A stretch of 64,000 nucleotides of DNA from Candidatus Avedoeria danica (GTDB lineage: Bacteria > Chloroflexota > Anaerolineae > Epilineales > Epilineaceae), in assembly GCA_016703025.1 (NCBI GenBank), contig JADJCV010000004.1:2793501-2857500 (forward strand). Reading direction: 5' to 3'. Of this stretch, positions 15,597 to 24,226 are shown one piece after another (position 1 is the first letter of the stretch; every line of letters starts with the position of its first letter). Under the pieces are notes generated by a model. The model was given only the letters and a program-made list of their open reading frames with translations. It was not told where the DNA came from and searched no databases. Both the position numbers and the translations under genes were made by a program.

Positions 15597-17702
15597 TCAC
15601 GGTCGGCCGACGAACTGCGCCACGGCCGCCGCCGCCGCGCGCGCCGCGTCCGATGCCCACACCGCTTCGACTGCCGACCGCTCGGTCGGCGTGAGCTGCC
15701 ACGACAGCGGCAGCGTGCCCGCCGCGTCGACGTGAAACACGGCATCGTCGATGTCGATCCGCACACCCTCTCCCGCCCAGCGCGCCTGCAGCAGCGAGAG
15801 CGCTTGCGCGTTCCGCAGGCCCTGAACGCTGCCGCGCGCGTTCAGCAGCGCCTCGATCGGGCCGGTCAGCGCGAAGGGCCAGCCGCGCCGAGGGATGGTC
15901 GCTCCGTTCGCACCCGCCGGCAATGCGCCATCGGACGGCGTCGCCGCTGCATCGAACGCCACCCGGATCTGCACGACCAGCACGTCCCGCCCGCCCGCCG
16001 CGTGGAAGGCGGGCAGCGCCTCATCGAGGAACGCGGTGAGGCCGGCGATGCCGTCATTGTCGAAGTAACCGCCGTCGGCGATGTGCCAGGCCGGCTCGCA
16101 GGCGCAGTCCGGGCGCGGCTGCGGGCTGATCCACGGGAACGCGGCCGAGAGGCGGGCGGCGGTGACGGCGCGCACATCGCGCTCGGGGTACGTCCCGAAG
16201 AACGTGTCGAACGGCGCCCCGTCGCCCGCCGCGGCCAGGTCGAGCGGCGTGAGGAGCATCTGGCGGCCGGTCTCGACGGCCATCGCGTTGAAGATCGGCG
16301 CCGGCATCGCGCCCCGCCGCACCGCCGCGCGCCACGACCGCAGCGTGACGGCGGCGTCATCGCGCGCCAGCGTCCGCCGCCAGACATCGCCCCATGCCTG
16401 CTCGGCGGCCCAGCCGCGGTCGTCCGCGCGCGGCAGCCACGGACCGACCGCCGGCGCCAGCACCACCCGCCAGAGGTCCGGATAGGCCAGGCCCCACGCC
16501 ACCGGCCGAAGCGTCGGCTGGGCGGCCGCGGCGCGGATGGCGGCCAGCATCGCGGGCGGCCGCGGCCGCCCATCGGCCACGGGCGCCAGGTAGACGAGCG
16601 ATCCGAAGCTGCCGCCCGACACCGAGCTGACCGCCCCGAGCGCGCGCGTGAAAGCCCAACCGTTCGCCTCCTCGAGCCGCGTCAGCACCGTGGCCGTCCA
16701 GAGCGCCGCCGCGCTCCCACCTCCGCTGGCCGCCACGACGACCAACCGCGGCCGCCCGGATTGCCGGGCCACCACCGCCGCCACGACATCGGCCGCCGTC
16801 ACCGCGGGCGACGGCGGCGCGGTTGCCGACGTCGCCGCCGTGGCCGTCGTCGCCGCGGTCCGACGGATCTCGGCCGCCTCATCCGCCGCGGTCGACCCGT
16901 CCGTCCGATATACGTGATCCGCATCCGTCCAGGGGAGCGGCGCCAGCGCGATGAGCACCACCACGAGCAGCGTCGGCACGCCGTAGCGATCGAGCCAGAA
17001 GGCAGCGCCCGCCAGCGTCCAGCCGCACAGCGCGGCGACGATGAGCACGTAGCCGAGCGCCGGGAAGCACAGACCGCCGTCCACGATTCGAACGGCCGTG
17101 AGACAACCGTCGGGCGAACGCGCCGGGTGAAACGCGAAGCCGACGACGCCGTAGCCGAAGCCGAACACGAGCGCGCTGCCGAGCGCCCCCCGGTGGCTGC
17201 CGACCCAGCGCTCGCCGACGAAGACCGCGGCGGCGGCCACGATCGCGCCGAGCGCGAGCGCGACGACGTGCGCCGCCAGCCGTGAGGCGGCAACGGGCGG
17301 GTCGATCGACGATCGGGCCAGCGCCGTGACGACGATCGGGACCGAGAGCGCGGCGACGAGAGAGGCCGATCCGAGGGCCGGCCGCCGCGCCGGCCACGGC
17401 CACGGCGGGACGCCGCTGCGTGCCGGCGCCTTCGCCAGCACGAGGCGCGCGGTGCGGACCGCGGTCCAGGCAGCCAACGGCGTGAGGAGGCCGACGACGG
17501 CCAGCTCGGGCGTGCCGAGGACGAAGAGGTTGCCGAGGAACAGTCGCGCGGCGGGGGCGTCCGCGACGGCGGGGAGGGTGAGGAGCGTGGCGCCGAGGGC
17601 CACGGGATAGCGGAGCGGGATCAGCCAGCGCAGGGCGCGGGCCAGGGGGGCGCGTGGGTGGAGCCGGGAACGAGCGACGTCGCCGCCCGGCGGTGGGCTC
17701 AC
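15597..17702 (-). CDS. Membrane-anchored patatin-like phospholipase
   Basis: This is a predicted patatin-family lipid acyl hydrolase of 701 residues, with a GTG start overlapping the stop of the SCO1 gene (GTGA). The N-terminal ~300 residues contain about seven hydrophobic segments, so the enzyme is membrane-bound. The catalytic domain starts near 330. It has the oxyanion loop A-S-G-G-G-S, the nucleophile Ser in V-S-S-V-S-G-G-S (G-x-S-x-G variant with Ser in the first position), and the Asp of the dyad in A-D-G-G-Y-F-D-N-D-G (~540). Two cysteines (C-A-C) precede the Asp. It lies 33 bp upstream of the ECF sigma gene, so lipid remodelling and a cell-envelope stress response may be linked. Substrate is unknown. 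Confidence 0.82.
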   Translation of the reverse strand: MSPPPGGDVARSRLHPRAPLARALRWLIPLRYPVALGATLLTLPAVADAPAARLFLGNLFVLGTPELAVVGLLTPLAAWTAVRTARLVLAKAPARSGVPPWPWPARRPALGSASLVAALSVPIVVTALARSSIDPPVAASRLAAHVVALALGAIVAAAAVFVGERWVGSHRGALGSALVFGFGYGVVGFAFHPARSPDGCLTAVRIVDGGLCFPALGYVLIVAALCGWTLAGAAFWLDRYGVPTLLVVVLIALAPLPWTDADHVYRTDGSTAADEAAEIRRTAATTATAATSATAPPSPAVTAADVVAAVVARQSGRPRLVVVAASGGGSAAALWTATVLTRLEEANGWAFTRALGAVSSVSGGSFGSLVYLAPVADGRPRPPAMLAAIRAAAAQPTLRPVAWGLAYPDLWRVVLAPAVGPWLPRADDRGWAAEQAWGDVWRRTLARDDAAVTLRSWRAAVRRGAMPAPIFNAMAVETGRQMLLTPLDLAAAGDGAPFDTFFGTYPERDVRAVTAARLSAAFPWISPQPRPDCACEPAWHIADGGYFDNDGIAGLTAFLDEALPAFHAAGGRDVLVVQIRVAFDAAATPSDGALPAGANGATIPRRGWPFALTGPIEALLNARGSVQGLRNAQALSLLQARWAGEGVRIDIDDAVFHVDAAGTLPLSWQLTPTERSAVEAVWASDAARAAAAAVAQFVGRP

Positions 17703-18502
17703 TCGCTCGATCGGAGCACCGCACGTACGTCGTGGGCGATGTCGCGCGGCGACGCCTCCGCCCCGAGCACGACGCGCAGCCGGCCGGCCGGGTCGATGAG
17801 GAACACCGTGCTGGAGTGGGCGAGCTCGGGCGTGGCGTCGGCCGCCAGTGTGGCCGTCGACCCGGCCGTGGCGGGCCAAGCTGACGACGCGTCGTGATCG
17901 CCATGCCCGTCCGATGCGCCCGGCGGCATCAGCCCGGGCGCCGGCGTCGGCGCCGGTCCGTACGCCACGTCGTACGACGCGGCCAGCGACGCGATCTCCG
18001 CCTCGGCACCGACGAGCCCGACGATCCGCGGGTCGTGGTCGGTCAGATAGCGGCGGACGACGTCGGCGGTGTCGTGGGACGGGTCGACGGTCACGAAGAC
18101 CGTCGTCACGTCCTCCGCCCCATCGCCCAGTTCCGCCAGCGCCGCGCTCAGCTTGGCCAGCGTCTGCGGGCACACATCCGGACAGCGGGTGTAACCGAAG
18201 AAGATCAGGACCGCCTTGCCGCGGGCATCGGCAAGCTGGAAGCGGCCACCGTCGGCCGTGGCAAGGTCGATCGGTGCGGCGGCGAAGGGCTCGGGCAGCG
18301 CGAAACCGCTGAACTGGGAGCTCGAGGGGTCGAACAGGCGCACGCGCGGCGTGCCGTCCGTCCGGAGTCGAGCGACCATCAGCACGACCGCGGTGAAGAC
18401 GACGGTCACGGCGACGCCGAGCACGACGATCCAGCGCGCCTCCGCCGGCCGCCGGCTGGTCGGCGGGAGAGCGCCGGCGGGTGGCGGCAAGTCGGTGGTC
18501 AT
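17699..18502 (-). CDS. SCO1/SenC family copper chaperone
   Basis: This is a 267-residue membrane-anchored thioredoxin-fold protein of the SCO1/PrrC family, which delivers copper to the CuA site of cytochrome c oxidase or acts as a thiol reductase. The ATG at 18502 follows GGAG at 6-nt spacing. One N-terminal membrane helix (~23-46) is visible. The copper site is complete: C107-P-D-V-C111 and His229 in E-L-A-H-S. A His-rich insertion H-G-D-H-D (200-204) within a Pro/Gly/Ala loop between the Cys pair and the His is not usual and might bind extra metal. No oxidase subunit is nearby. It starts the SCO1-patatin-sigma run. Confidence 0.92.
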   Translation of the reverse strand: MTTDLPPPAGALPPTSRRPAEARWIVVLGVAVTVVFTAVVLMVARLRTDGTPRVRLFDPSSSQFSGFALPEPFAAAPIDLATADGGRFQLADARGKAVLIFFGYTRCPDVCPQTLAKLSAALAELGDGAEDVTTVFVTVDPSHDTADVVRRYLTDHDPRIVGLVGAEAEIASLAASYDVAYGPAPTPAPGLMPPGASDGHGDHDASSAWPATAGSTATLAADATPELAHSSTVFLIDPAGRLRVVLGAEASPRDIAHDVRAVLRSSE

Positions 18503-18675
18503 GACAGCTCCATGGGCAGGTTCGACGATCGATCGTTCGTCGCGCATTCTAAACCACACGCGCTTCCTCGCCCCTCCTCCCGCTGGGCAGCTTCTGACAC
18601 CGACGACCCCCGTCGTCCTTGCCCGTCCCGGTTGCACCGCGCCCCCAACTCCGCGGCCGTGCACCGGCTGGCCCG

Positions 18676-18681
18676 TATAAT
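18676..18681 (+). promoter_or_regulatory. Consensus -10 box before methionine aminopeptidase
   Basis: A perfect TATAAT stands out in this GC-rich background. It places the transcription start within a few bases of the ATG at 18689, implying a leaderless or nearly leaderless mRNA. No convincing -35 box is found 16-18 bp upstream. Confidence 0.4.
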
Positions 18682-18688
18682 GCGCACC

Positions 18689-19516
18689 ATGAACACCGAA
18701 CGCCGCGGCCTGCGCCGCCTCATCCAGCGCCGCCGCATGTCGGCACCTGCTCCGCCCATCCTGAAGACCCCCGCCGAGATCGAGTCCCTCCGGCGCTCCG
18801 GCCGTCTGGTGGCCGAGGCCTTCACCCTCCTCGGCGAGGCGATCGCGCCGGGCGTGCGTCTGATCGACCTCGACGCGCGGGTCCGCGACTTCATCGTCGG
18901 CCGCGGCGCCGAGCCGCTGTACCTCGGTTACCGCGGCTCGCCGCCGACCCACCCGCCGTTCCCGGGCGTCATCTGCGCCTCGGTGAACGACGAGATCTGT
19001 CACGGCATCCCGGACGAGCGCGTCCTCGCGGATGGCGACATCGTCGGGATCGACATCGGCCTCAAGCTGGACGGGTGGTGCGGCGACAGTTGCGTCACGT
19101 TCCCGGTCGGAACGATCACAGCGCGTGCGCAGCAACTGCTCGACGTGGCCAAGACGTGCCTTGAACTCGGCATCCGCGCCGCGCAGCCGGGCAAGCACCT
19201 TGGCGATATCGGCCATGCCGTCCAGCGCCATGCCGAGCGGCACGGCTACAGCGTCGTGACGGAGTGGGGCGGCCACGGCTTGGGCCGGAGCCTGCACGAG
19301 CCGCCGTCCGTCGGGCACACCGGACAACCGGGGGCCGGGCTGCAGCTCGTCGAGGGGATGGTCTTCACGATCGAGCCGATGATCAACGAGGGCAGTCCGA
19401 CGTGCGTCCTGACGCCTGACGGCTGGACCGTCGTGACGGAGGATGGCGGGCTGTCCGCGCAGTTCGAGCACACCGTGGCGATCACGGCGCACGGGCCGCG
19501 CATCCTCTCCGCCTGA
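18689..19516 (+). CDS. map: Type I methionine aminopeptidase
   Basis: This cytosolic metalloprotease removes the initiator Met from nascent proteins. The 275 residues carry the full pita-bread fold with all five metal ligands: Asp in I-D-I-G-L-K-L-D, the second Asp in G-D-S-C-V-T, His in G-H-G-L-G-R, Glu in F-T-I-E-P-M-I and Glu in F-E-H-T-V-A-I. The upstream His typical of MetAP is in E-I-C-H-G-I-P. The start is uncertain. ATG 18689 gives an Arg-rich extension (R-R-L-I-Q-R-R-R) and fits a leaderless start next to TATAAT; ATG 18737 would start just before the conserved region. No infB or adk neighbours are present, so this may be one of several map genes. Confidence 0.92.
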   Translation: MNTERRGLRRLIQRRRMSAPAPPILKTPAEIESLRRSGRLVAEAFTLLGEAIAPGVRLIDLDARVRDFIVGRGAEPLYLGYRGSPPTHPPFPGVICASVNDEICHGIPDERVLADGDIVGIDIGLKLDGWCGDSCVTFPVGTITARAQQLLDVAKTCLELGIRAAQPGKHLGDIGHAVQRHAERHGYSVVTEWGGHGLGRSLHEPPSVGHTGQPGAGLQLVEGMVFTIEPMINEGSPTCVLTPDGWTVVTEDGGLSAQFEHTVAITAHGPRILSA

Positions 19517-19525
19517 TCGGCGCCG

Positions 19526-20341
19526 ATGCCAGCCGCACCGACGATCCACCTCCGCGGCCTCACCGTCCGGGCGCTGCCCGACGGTGTCGGTTACCCGTTC
19601 GACGTCCCGGCGGTCCGCACCCTCGACGCGCTGACGTTCGACGCGCCCGTCACGTGCTTCGTCGGGGAGAACGGCTCGGGCAAGTCGACGCTGCTCGAGG
19701 CGATCGCGTGCGCGGCCGGCATGATCGCCGTCGGCAGCGCAGGCGTCGGCGAGGACGGGACGCTCGGGCCGGCGCGGGCGCTGGCCAAGCATCTCAAGCT
19801 GGTCTGGAACGCGCGGACGCACCGCGGCTTCTTCCTGCGCGCCGAGGACTTCTTCGGCTACGCCAAGCGGATGAGCGCGATCAAGCAGGAACTGCTCGAC
19901 GACCTCGACGGGCTCGATTCGTCGCTGCCCGGGGCATCCGACTACGCCAAGAGCCTGGCGCGCGTCCCGTATCGCCGCGAGCTGGCCGACCTCGAGCGCC
20001 GCTACGGTGAGGGGCTCGACCATCGCTCGCATGGCGAGAGCTTCCTCGCGCTCTTCCAGTCCCGTTTCGTCCCCGACGGCCTCTATCTGCTCGACGAGCC
20101 CGAGGCGCCGCTCTCACCGGTCCGTCAGCTGGCGCTGATCAGCGCGATCAAGGCGATGGTCGAGCAGCGCGGCCAATTCATCATCGCCACGCACTCGCCG
20201 ATCCTGCTGGCGTACCCCGGCGCGACGATCCTCGACTTCGACCAACTACCCATCGCGCGGGTGGCCTATGACGACCTGGCCCACGTGACGCTGACGCGGG
20301 ACTTCCTCAGCAATCCAGGCGCGTTCCTCAAACACCTGTAG
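19526..20341 (+). CDS. ABC-type AAA family ATPase (COG3910-like)
   Basis: This is a soluble stand-alone ATPase of the ABC/SMC class with 271 residues. Walker A is G-E-N-G-S-G-K-S-T (47-55), the signature is S-H-G-E-S (~169-173), Walker B is L-Y-L-L-D-E-P-E, and the H-loop is A-T-H-S-P. No coiled coil and no membrane helix are present. It belongs to the uncharacterised predicted-ATPase group that resembles RecF-like proteins but lacks a partner gene. It begins 9 bp after map, so it is probably co-transcribed. Its end overlaps the convergent CBS gene by 14 bp. The substrate is unknown; a role with nucleic acid or as a toxin-like OLD homologue cannot be decided. Confidence 0.8.
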   Translation: MPAAPTIHLRGLTVRALPDGVGYPFDVPAVRTLDALTFDAPVTCFVGENGSGKSTLLEAIACAAGMIAVGSAGVGEDGTLGPARALAKHLKLVWNARTHRGFFLRAEDFFGYAKRMSAIKQELLDDLDGLDSSLPGASDYAKSLARVPYRRELADLERRYGEGLDHRSHGESFLALFQSRFVPDGLYLLDEPEAPLSPVRQLALISAIKAMVEQRGQFIIATHSPILLAYPGATILDFDQLPIARVAYDDLAHVTLTRDFLSNPGAFLKHL

Positions 20342-20762
20342 CGCCGTCGTCCTGAAACTGCTTGACGATAAAGCGGAACAGATCGCTCTCCGTGATGATG
20401 CCTGCGATCCGGCCGTCGTCGACGACCGGCAGGGCACCGATCTTGTGGTTGACCATCAGCTGCGCGGCGCGGCCGAGCGTGTCGGTGGGCCCGATCATAT
20501 ACGGGTCATCCGTCATGACCTCCTTGATCTCGGGGATCTCCTCGGCCGCGCCCATGAAGCTCGCGCCGCGCGGCATCGCGGCCTCGGCATCGGCCAGCGT
20601 GATGATGCCGATCACGCGGTCGCCGACCCGGCTGACGACGGGCAGGCGCCGCACGTTCCTGCTGCGCATCGTCTCGATGGCGACGTCCACCTTGAGGTCG
20701 GCGGTGATCGTCGTGACGTCGCGGGTCATGTACTCGCCGACGGTGGTCTTGTTCATGGCCAC
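20328..20762 (-). CDS. CBS-domain pair protein
   Basis: This is a small cytosolic Bateman module of 144 residues made only of two CBS motifs (~8-65 and ~75-135). Key segments are Y-M-T-R-D-V-T-T-I, V-I-G-I-I-T-L-A-D, V-M-T-D-D-P and I-A-G-I-I-T-E-S-D-L-F. Such proteins bind adenine nucleotides and regulate partners in trans. The GTG at 20762 is preferred because AAGGAG lies 7 nt upstream; an ATG two codons later is the alternative. The 3' end overlaps the convergent ATPase gene. No effector domain is fused, so the target is unknown. Confidence 0.85.
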   Translation of the reverse strand: MAMNKTTVGEYMTRDVTTITADLKVDVAIETMRSRNVRRLPVVSRVGDRVIGIITLADAEAAMPRGASFMGAAEEIPEIKEVMTDDPYMIGPTDTLGRAAQLMVNHKIGALPVVDDGRIAGIITESDLFRFIVKQFQDDGATGV

Positions 20763-20799
20763 GGGGAGGCTCCTTGCAGGTGGGTGAGAGGCGGATGGG

Positions 20800-23700
20800 T
20801 TAGCGGGTTGAGGGCACCGACGAACCGAGCATACCGCGTACCGCCAGCGGTAGGTAGATGGCGCCCTCGCGGGTCCCCGGCGTCTCGGATGGGGTCGTCG
20901 GGGTGGCTTCGGGCGGCGCATCGAACCCGACGCCCAGATGCGCCAGCGCACGCTTGACGAGGTCGGCGCGCATCGCTTCGTCCTTCACCATCTCGAGGCC
21001 GAAGCCGAACGTGATCGACTTCCCGGCCACGACGATCGCGCCGTCGACATCGAGCGGCAGCGCTTCGCGGCCGGCCACGGTGAACTGGACGCTCGGGTCG
21101 CTTGGGGGAACCGGCGTCGCGGCGGCCCAATCGCCGCCGGCCGGCAGGCCGGAGTACGCCCAGCCACCGTCGCCGTCCTCGAACGTCGTCGTGCTCAGCG
21201 TCTGGCCGTCCGCTGAAACGACGATGTCATCCAGGACGATGTACGTGTTGTTCTGCTGGCGCCGCGACCGCACGTAGGTAATCGCCACCTCGACCTGCTT
21301 ACCGGCCCACGGCGCCAGGTCGACCGTGACCGGCTGCCAGCGGTTCGACGTGCCGCCGATCGCGTTCCAGCGGCCCGTCGTGCCCTGCGGCTCGCACGTG
21401 GCCGTGTTGCCCTCCCCGACGCGCTTCATGTAGTGGGGCAGGTGCGGGAAGAGGCCCCACCACGCCGCGCTGTTGCACGAGAGCGCCGTGCGCTCCGACG
21501 TCCGGCCGCCCGTGTCGGGCAGCGTCGTCCAGTCGTCCATGCCGACGGTGTGGGCCTCGACGATCAGCGCCTCGAAGTTCGCGCGCAGTTGATGGGCTTC
21601 CCAGAAGCTCAGCTCGGCCGTGCTCTTGCCGGTCAGGTCGATCGTTCGCTGGACGCGCTGCCATTCGTAGTCCCGGGCGTTGCCCGATTCGTCCTGCGGC
21701 AGGCCGGAGAACGCCATCTTCTCGCCGCCGTGCGGACCGAGGCCGACGCCGTCGTAGTGCGCGGCGCTTTGCGCGGCGAACTGCGGGTAGTCGGCCGGCG
21801 GGTGGCGGGCGCTCGTCAGGTCGAAGTCCGTGACGCCGTTGACGCTGAGGCTTTCGTTGAGTTCGATCGTGAGCCCGGTGAACGGCGCGACGTTGGCGAT
21901 GACCTGTCCCGCGGCCGCCGGTTCGACGAAGCTGCCGCTGTCGATGCCGAGCCAGTACTGGGCGAAGTCGTTCTGGAGCGCCTCGCAGTTCGGGTTCTGC
22001 TGGCCGCACGGCTGGTCGGGCTGGACCGCGTTGTAGCGCTGGTTGGTCAGGAACGGCCGCGCCGCGTACGGACCGAGGTAGATCAACTTGCCGCCCTCGT
22101 TCATGAAGTCGCGCATGGCCAGCATCAAGTCGCGCTGCGCCGCGGACGACTCCCCGTCCGGCCAGTCGCTCGGATGCATCGCGCGGTCGTCCCCGGTGTA
22201 CCAAACCACACCCTCGTAGTGGCCGAGGACACCGAGGAACGATGGGCTCGTCCGGGCGTGGGCGTCGAAGTCGTACACGTCGAATGCGACGTCGATGCGG
22301 GTCAGCGCATCCGTGTAGGCCGCGAGGTGGCGCGGGCCATCCGTCGCCGGGTAGACCGGATCGCCGCCGGTGTAGTCCTCGGCGGCGACGATGAGGACCG
22401 GACGGCCGGTGTCGTGTTCGAGCGTGTAGGTGAAGGATTCCGTCTGCTCGCCGCCGGCTTCGAACCAGACCGTCACCTTGTCGCCGGGCGCAGCGCCGCT
22501 GACCGAGCCGCGGACGCGGCGGTAGTAGACGTCGCCGGTCGCGCCGTAGCGCTCGCCGCCGTCCCACTCGACCGCCGGCGCCGCCTGCGGGGCGCCCTCG
22601 TTGATCCGGAAGCGCATCGTCACATCGCCCAAGCGGCGTTGCACGGTGGCCTGCACGGGCTGCGGGTCGCCGTAGCTCGTGGCGAACGTGTCGACGGAAA
22701 TCGGCGCGGCGGTGTTGTCGAGGTGGCTGATCACGTGCGTCGGATCGAGCGCCGTCCGGGCGACGTCGAGGGCGAAGGGCAGGTTCTTCTCGAACTCGGC
22801 CTGGATGAGCGCCTCGTCATCCGGGAAGTCGAACGTGCCGCCCCCCGGCGGCGTCGACAGCTCGGGCGTGATGCAGAGCGCGTTCGTCACGGCGTGCGCG
22901 TAGTCGCATGTCTCGCCGTTCGTGATGTACAGGCCCGACGAGAGGATCGGATCGAAGCCGGGCACGGCGGGGTTCGCGCGGGTGCCGGTCAGGGCGCGGT
23001 AGATCGGGTCGTCGGCGGTCGGCGTCAGGTCCTGCCAGCCGTCCGGGAAGAGCAGGAGTTCGGCGGCCGAGTGGTAGTTCACGATGAGCTTGAACGGGAT
23101 TCGCTGCATCAGGTCCTGCGCCGCCGCGATCTCCGGTTCCGATGCCGGGCCGGTTCCGCGGTACGTGTCGCTGGCCGGATTGCCGCTCGATCCGTCGTTG
23201 TCGTAGTTCCAGTGGCCCCCGAAGTTGCGGTTCGGGTCGACACCGTCGCCCTGGCTGATCTGGCCGTCGCCGTTGTTGTCGCGCACGTTCTTGCGCCACA
23301 GACGATTGCCCTCTGTGAACGTTTGCTGATAGCCGTCGGGGTTCGCGGCCACGACGAACCAAACCTCGGTCGTCTCAAGGATGCCGGTGACGGTCGGATC
23401 CTTGCCGTACTGCTCGATGAAGTGGTGCATGAGCCGCCGGTTCGTCTCGATCGCGATCCACTCGCGCGCATGCTGCAGCGAGTTGAACCACACCGCCGTC
23501 CGCGAGCCCTGCGGCACCGTCGCGCCGCCCTTCGTCACCCGCAGCGCGACGAGCTCCCGCCCCTGCACGGAGTGGCCGATGACGACCTTCTCGACGATGT
23601 CGGGGTGAGCCGCCGCGAGCGCGTCGAGCTCCTCCTTGATCCCGCCCGGCTGGTCCCACGAACGGTAGACCTTGTAGCCCTGCTGCTCCTGATAGGCGCT

Positions 23701-24081
23701 GAACATCCCGGCAGCCGTCTGGCCCGCGTCGTTGCGCCACAGCACGGGCTCGAAGCCGGCGGCGCGCAGTTCGTCGCGCTCGAAGAGCGACAAGCCGAGC
23801 GCCACGTGGATGTGATCGCCTTGGCGGCGGATGTCGAGCACGCCGTAGCGGCCGAGGTTCAGGTCGCCCAGCTCCGTCGTGTCGACCTCCAACGTGTAGG
23901 CGTCGACGATGCCGGTGTGTCCGGCGCGGAAACCGGAGGCGCCGCGTACGCCGACGGCGTTCGCCAGCGCGAGGGCGGCCAGGGCCGTCGTGACGAGGAT
24001 GGCGCGCATGCCACGCCCTTCGGCCGCTCGGCCACGCAACACCATCGTCACCCGCCGAGCTCGTTCAGCAAGACCCATCAT
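20800..24081 (-). CDS. Secreted zinc carboxypeptidase (M14) with large C-terminal region
   Basis: This is a predicted extracellular carboxypeptidase of 1093 residues, far longer than catalytic M14 enzymes (~300). A basic N-terminus and hydrophobic segment (~25-45) form a signal peptide. Zinc ligands are H204-x-x-E207 (H-A-R-E) and H337 (N-Y-H-S); the catalytic Glu is E407 (T-P-E-L-S-T); substrate-binding D-P-N-R-N-F is at 282-287. D-N-N-G-D-G-Q-I (268-275) looks like a Ca2+-binding EF-hand-type loop next to the active site. The C-terminal half has an amidase-like/jelly-roll region and ends with A-I-Y-L-P-L-A-V-R, the Tyr-Leu-Pro signature. SD GGTGGAG precedes the tandem ATG at 24081. A promoter-like TTGCAC-17-GATAAC lies upstream. 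Confidence 0.9.
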   Translation of the reverse strand: MMGLAERARRVTMVLRGRAAEGRGMRAILVTTALAALALANAVGVRGASGFRAGHTGIVDAYTLEVDTTELGDLNLGRYGVLDIRRQGDHIHVALGLSLFERDELRAAGFEPVLWRNDAGQTAAGMFSAYQEQQGYKVYRSWDQPGGIKEELDALAAAHPDIVEKVVIGHSVQGRELVALRVTKGGATVPQGSRTAVWFNSLQHAREWIAIETNRRLMHHFIEQYGKDPTVTGILETTEVWFVVAANPDGYQQTFTEGNRLWRKNVRDNNGDGQISQGDGVDPNRNFGGHWNYDNDGSSGNPASDTYRGTGPASEPEIAAAQDLMQRIPFKLIVNYHSAAELLLFPDGWQDLTPTADDPIYRALTGTRANPAVPGFDPILSSGLYITNGETCDYAHAVTNALCITPELSTPPGGGTFDFPDDEALIQAEFEKNLPFALDVARTALDPTHVISHLDNTAAPISVDTFATSYGDPQPVQATVQRRLGDVTMRFRINEGAPQAAPAVEWDGGERYGATGDVYYRRVRGSVSGAAPGDKVTVWFEAGGEQTESFTYTLEHDTGRPVLIVAAEDYTGGDPVYPATDGPRHLAAYTDALTRIDVAFDVYDFDAHARTSPSFLGVLGHYEGVVWYTGDDRAMHPSDWPDGESSAAQRDLMLAMRDFMNEGGKLIYLGPYAARPFLTNQRYNAVQPDQPCGQQNPNCEALQNDFAQYWLGIDSGSFVEPAAAGQVIANVAPFTGLTIELNESLSVNGVTDFDLTSARHPPADYPQFAAQSAAHYDGVGLGPHGGEKMAFSGLPQDESGNARDYEWQRVQRTIDLTGKSTAELSFWEAHQLRANFEALIVEAHTVGMDDWTTLPDTGGRTSERTALSCNSAAWWGLFPHLPHYMKRVGEGNTATCEPQGTTGRWNAIGGTSNRWQPVTVDLAPWAGKQVEVAITYVRSRRQQNNTYIVLDDIVVSADGQTLSTTTFEDGDGGWAYSGLPAGGDWAAATPVPPSDPSVQFTVAGREALPLDVDGAIVVAGKSITFGFGLEMVKDEAMRADLVKRALAHLGVGFDAPPEATPTTPSETPGTREGAIYLPLAVRGMLGSSVPSTR

Positions 24082-24130
24082 CGTGCTCCACCCTCCGCTG
24101 CATGGCTGCAAGCCGCCTTGTAACCCCACC

Positions 24131-24159
24131 GTTATCCTACAGCGTCGCCGATCGTGCAA
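24131..24159 (-). promoter_or_regulatory. Candidate sigma-70 promoter of the M14 carboxypeptidase
   Basis: On the minus strand TTGCAC (24159-24154) is separated by 17 bp from GATAAC (24136-24131), about 50 bp before the carboxypeptidase start. Both hexamers match consensus at four or more positions, and the block is noticeably richer in AT than its surroundings. Confidence 0.4.
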
Positions 24160-24226
24160 CCGTGACCGTACATGCGTGCCGGGCGGGCGGTCGTCCGATC
24201 CGTCGGCAAGCGCCGCGACGGACGTC

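Noticed and set aside
15732..17285. 517-residue plus-strand ORF over the patatin gene
   Set aside because: Arg-rich antisense shadow; the patatin motifs are on the minus strand.
21433..24123. 896-residue plus-strand ORF over the carboxypeptidase
   Set aside because: Antisense shadow of the M14 gene with no recognisable fold.
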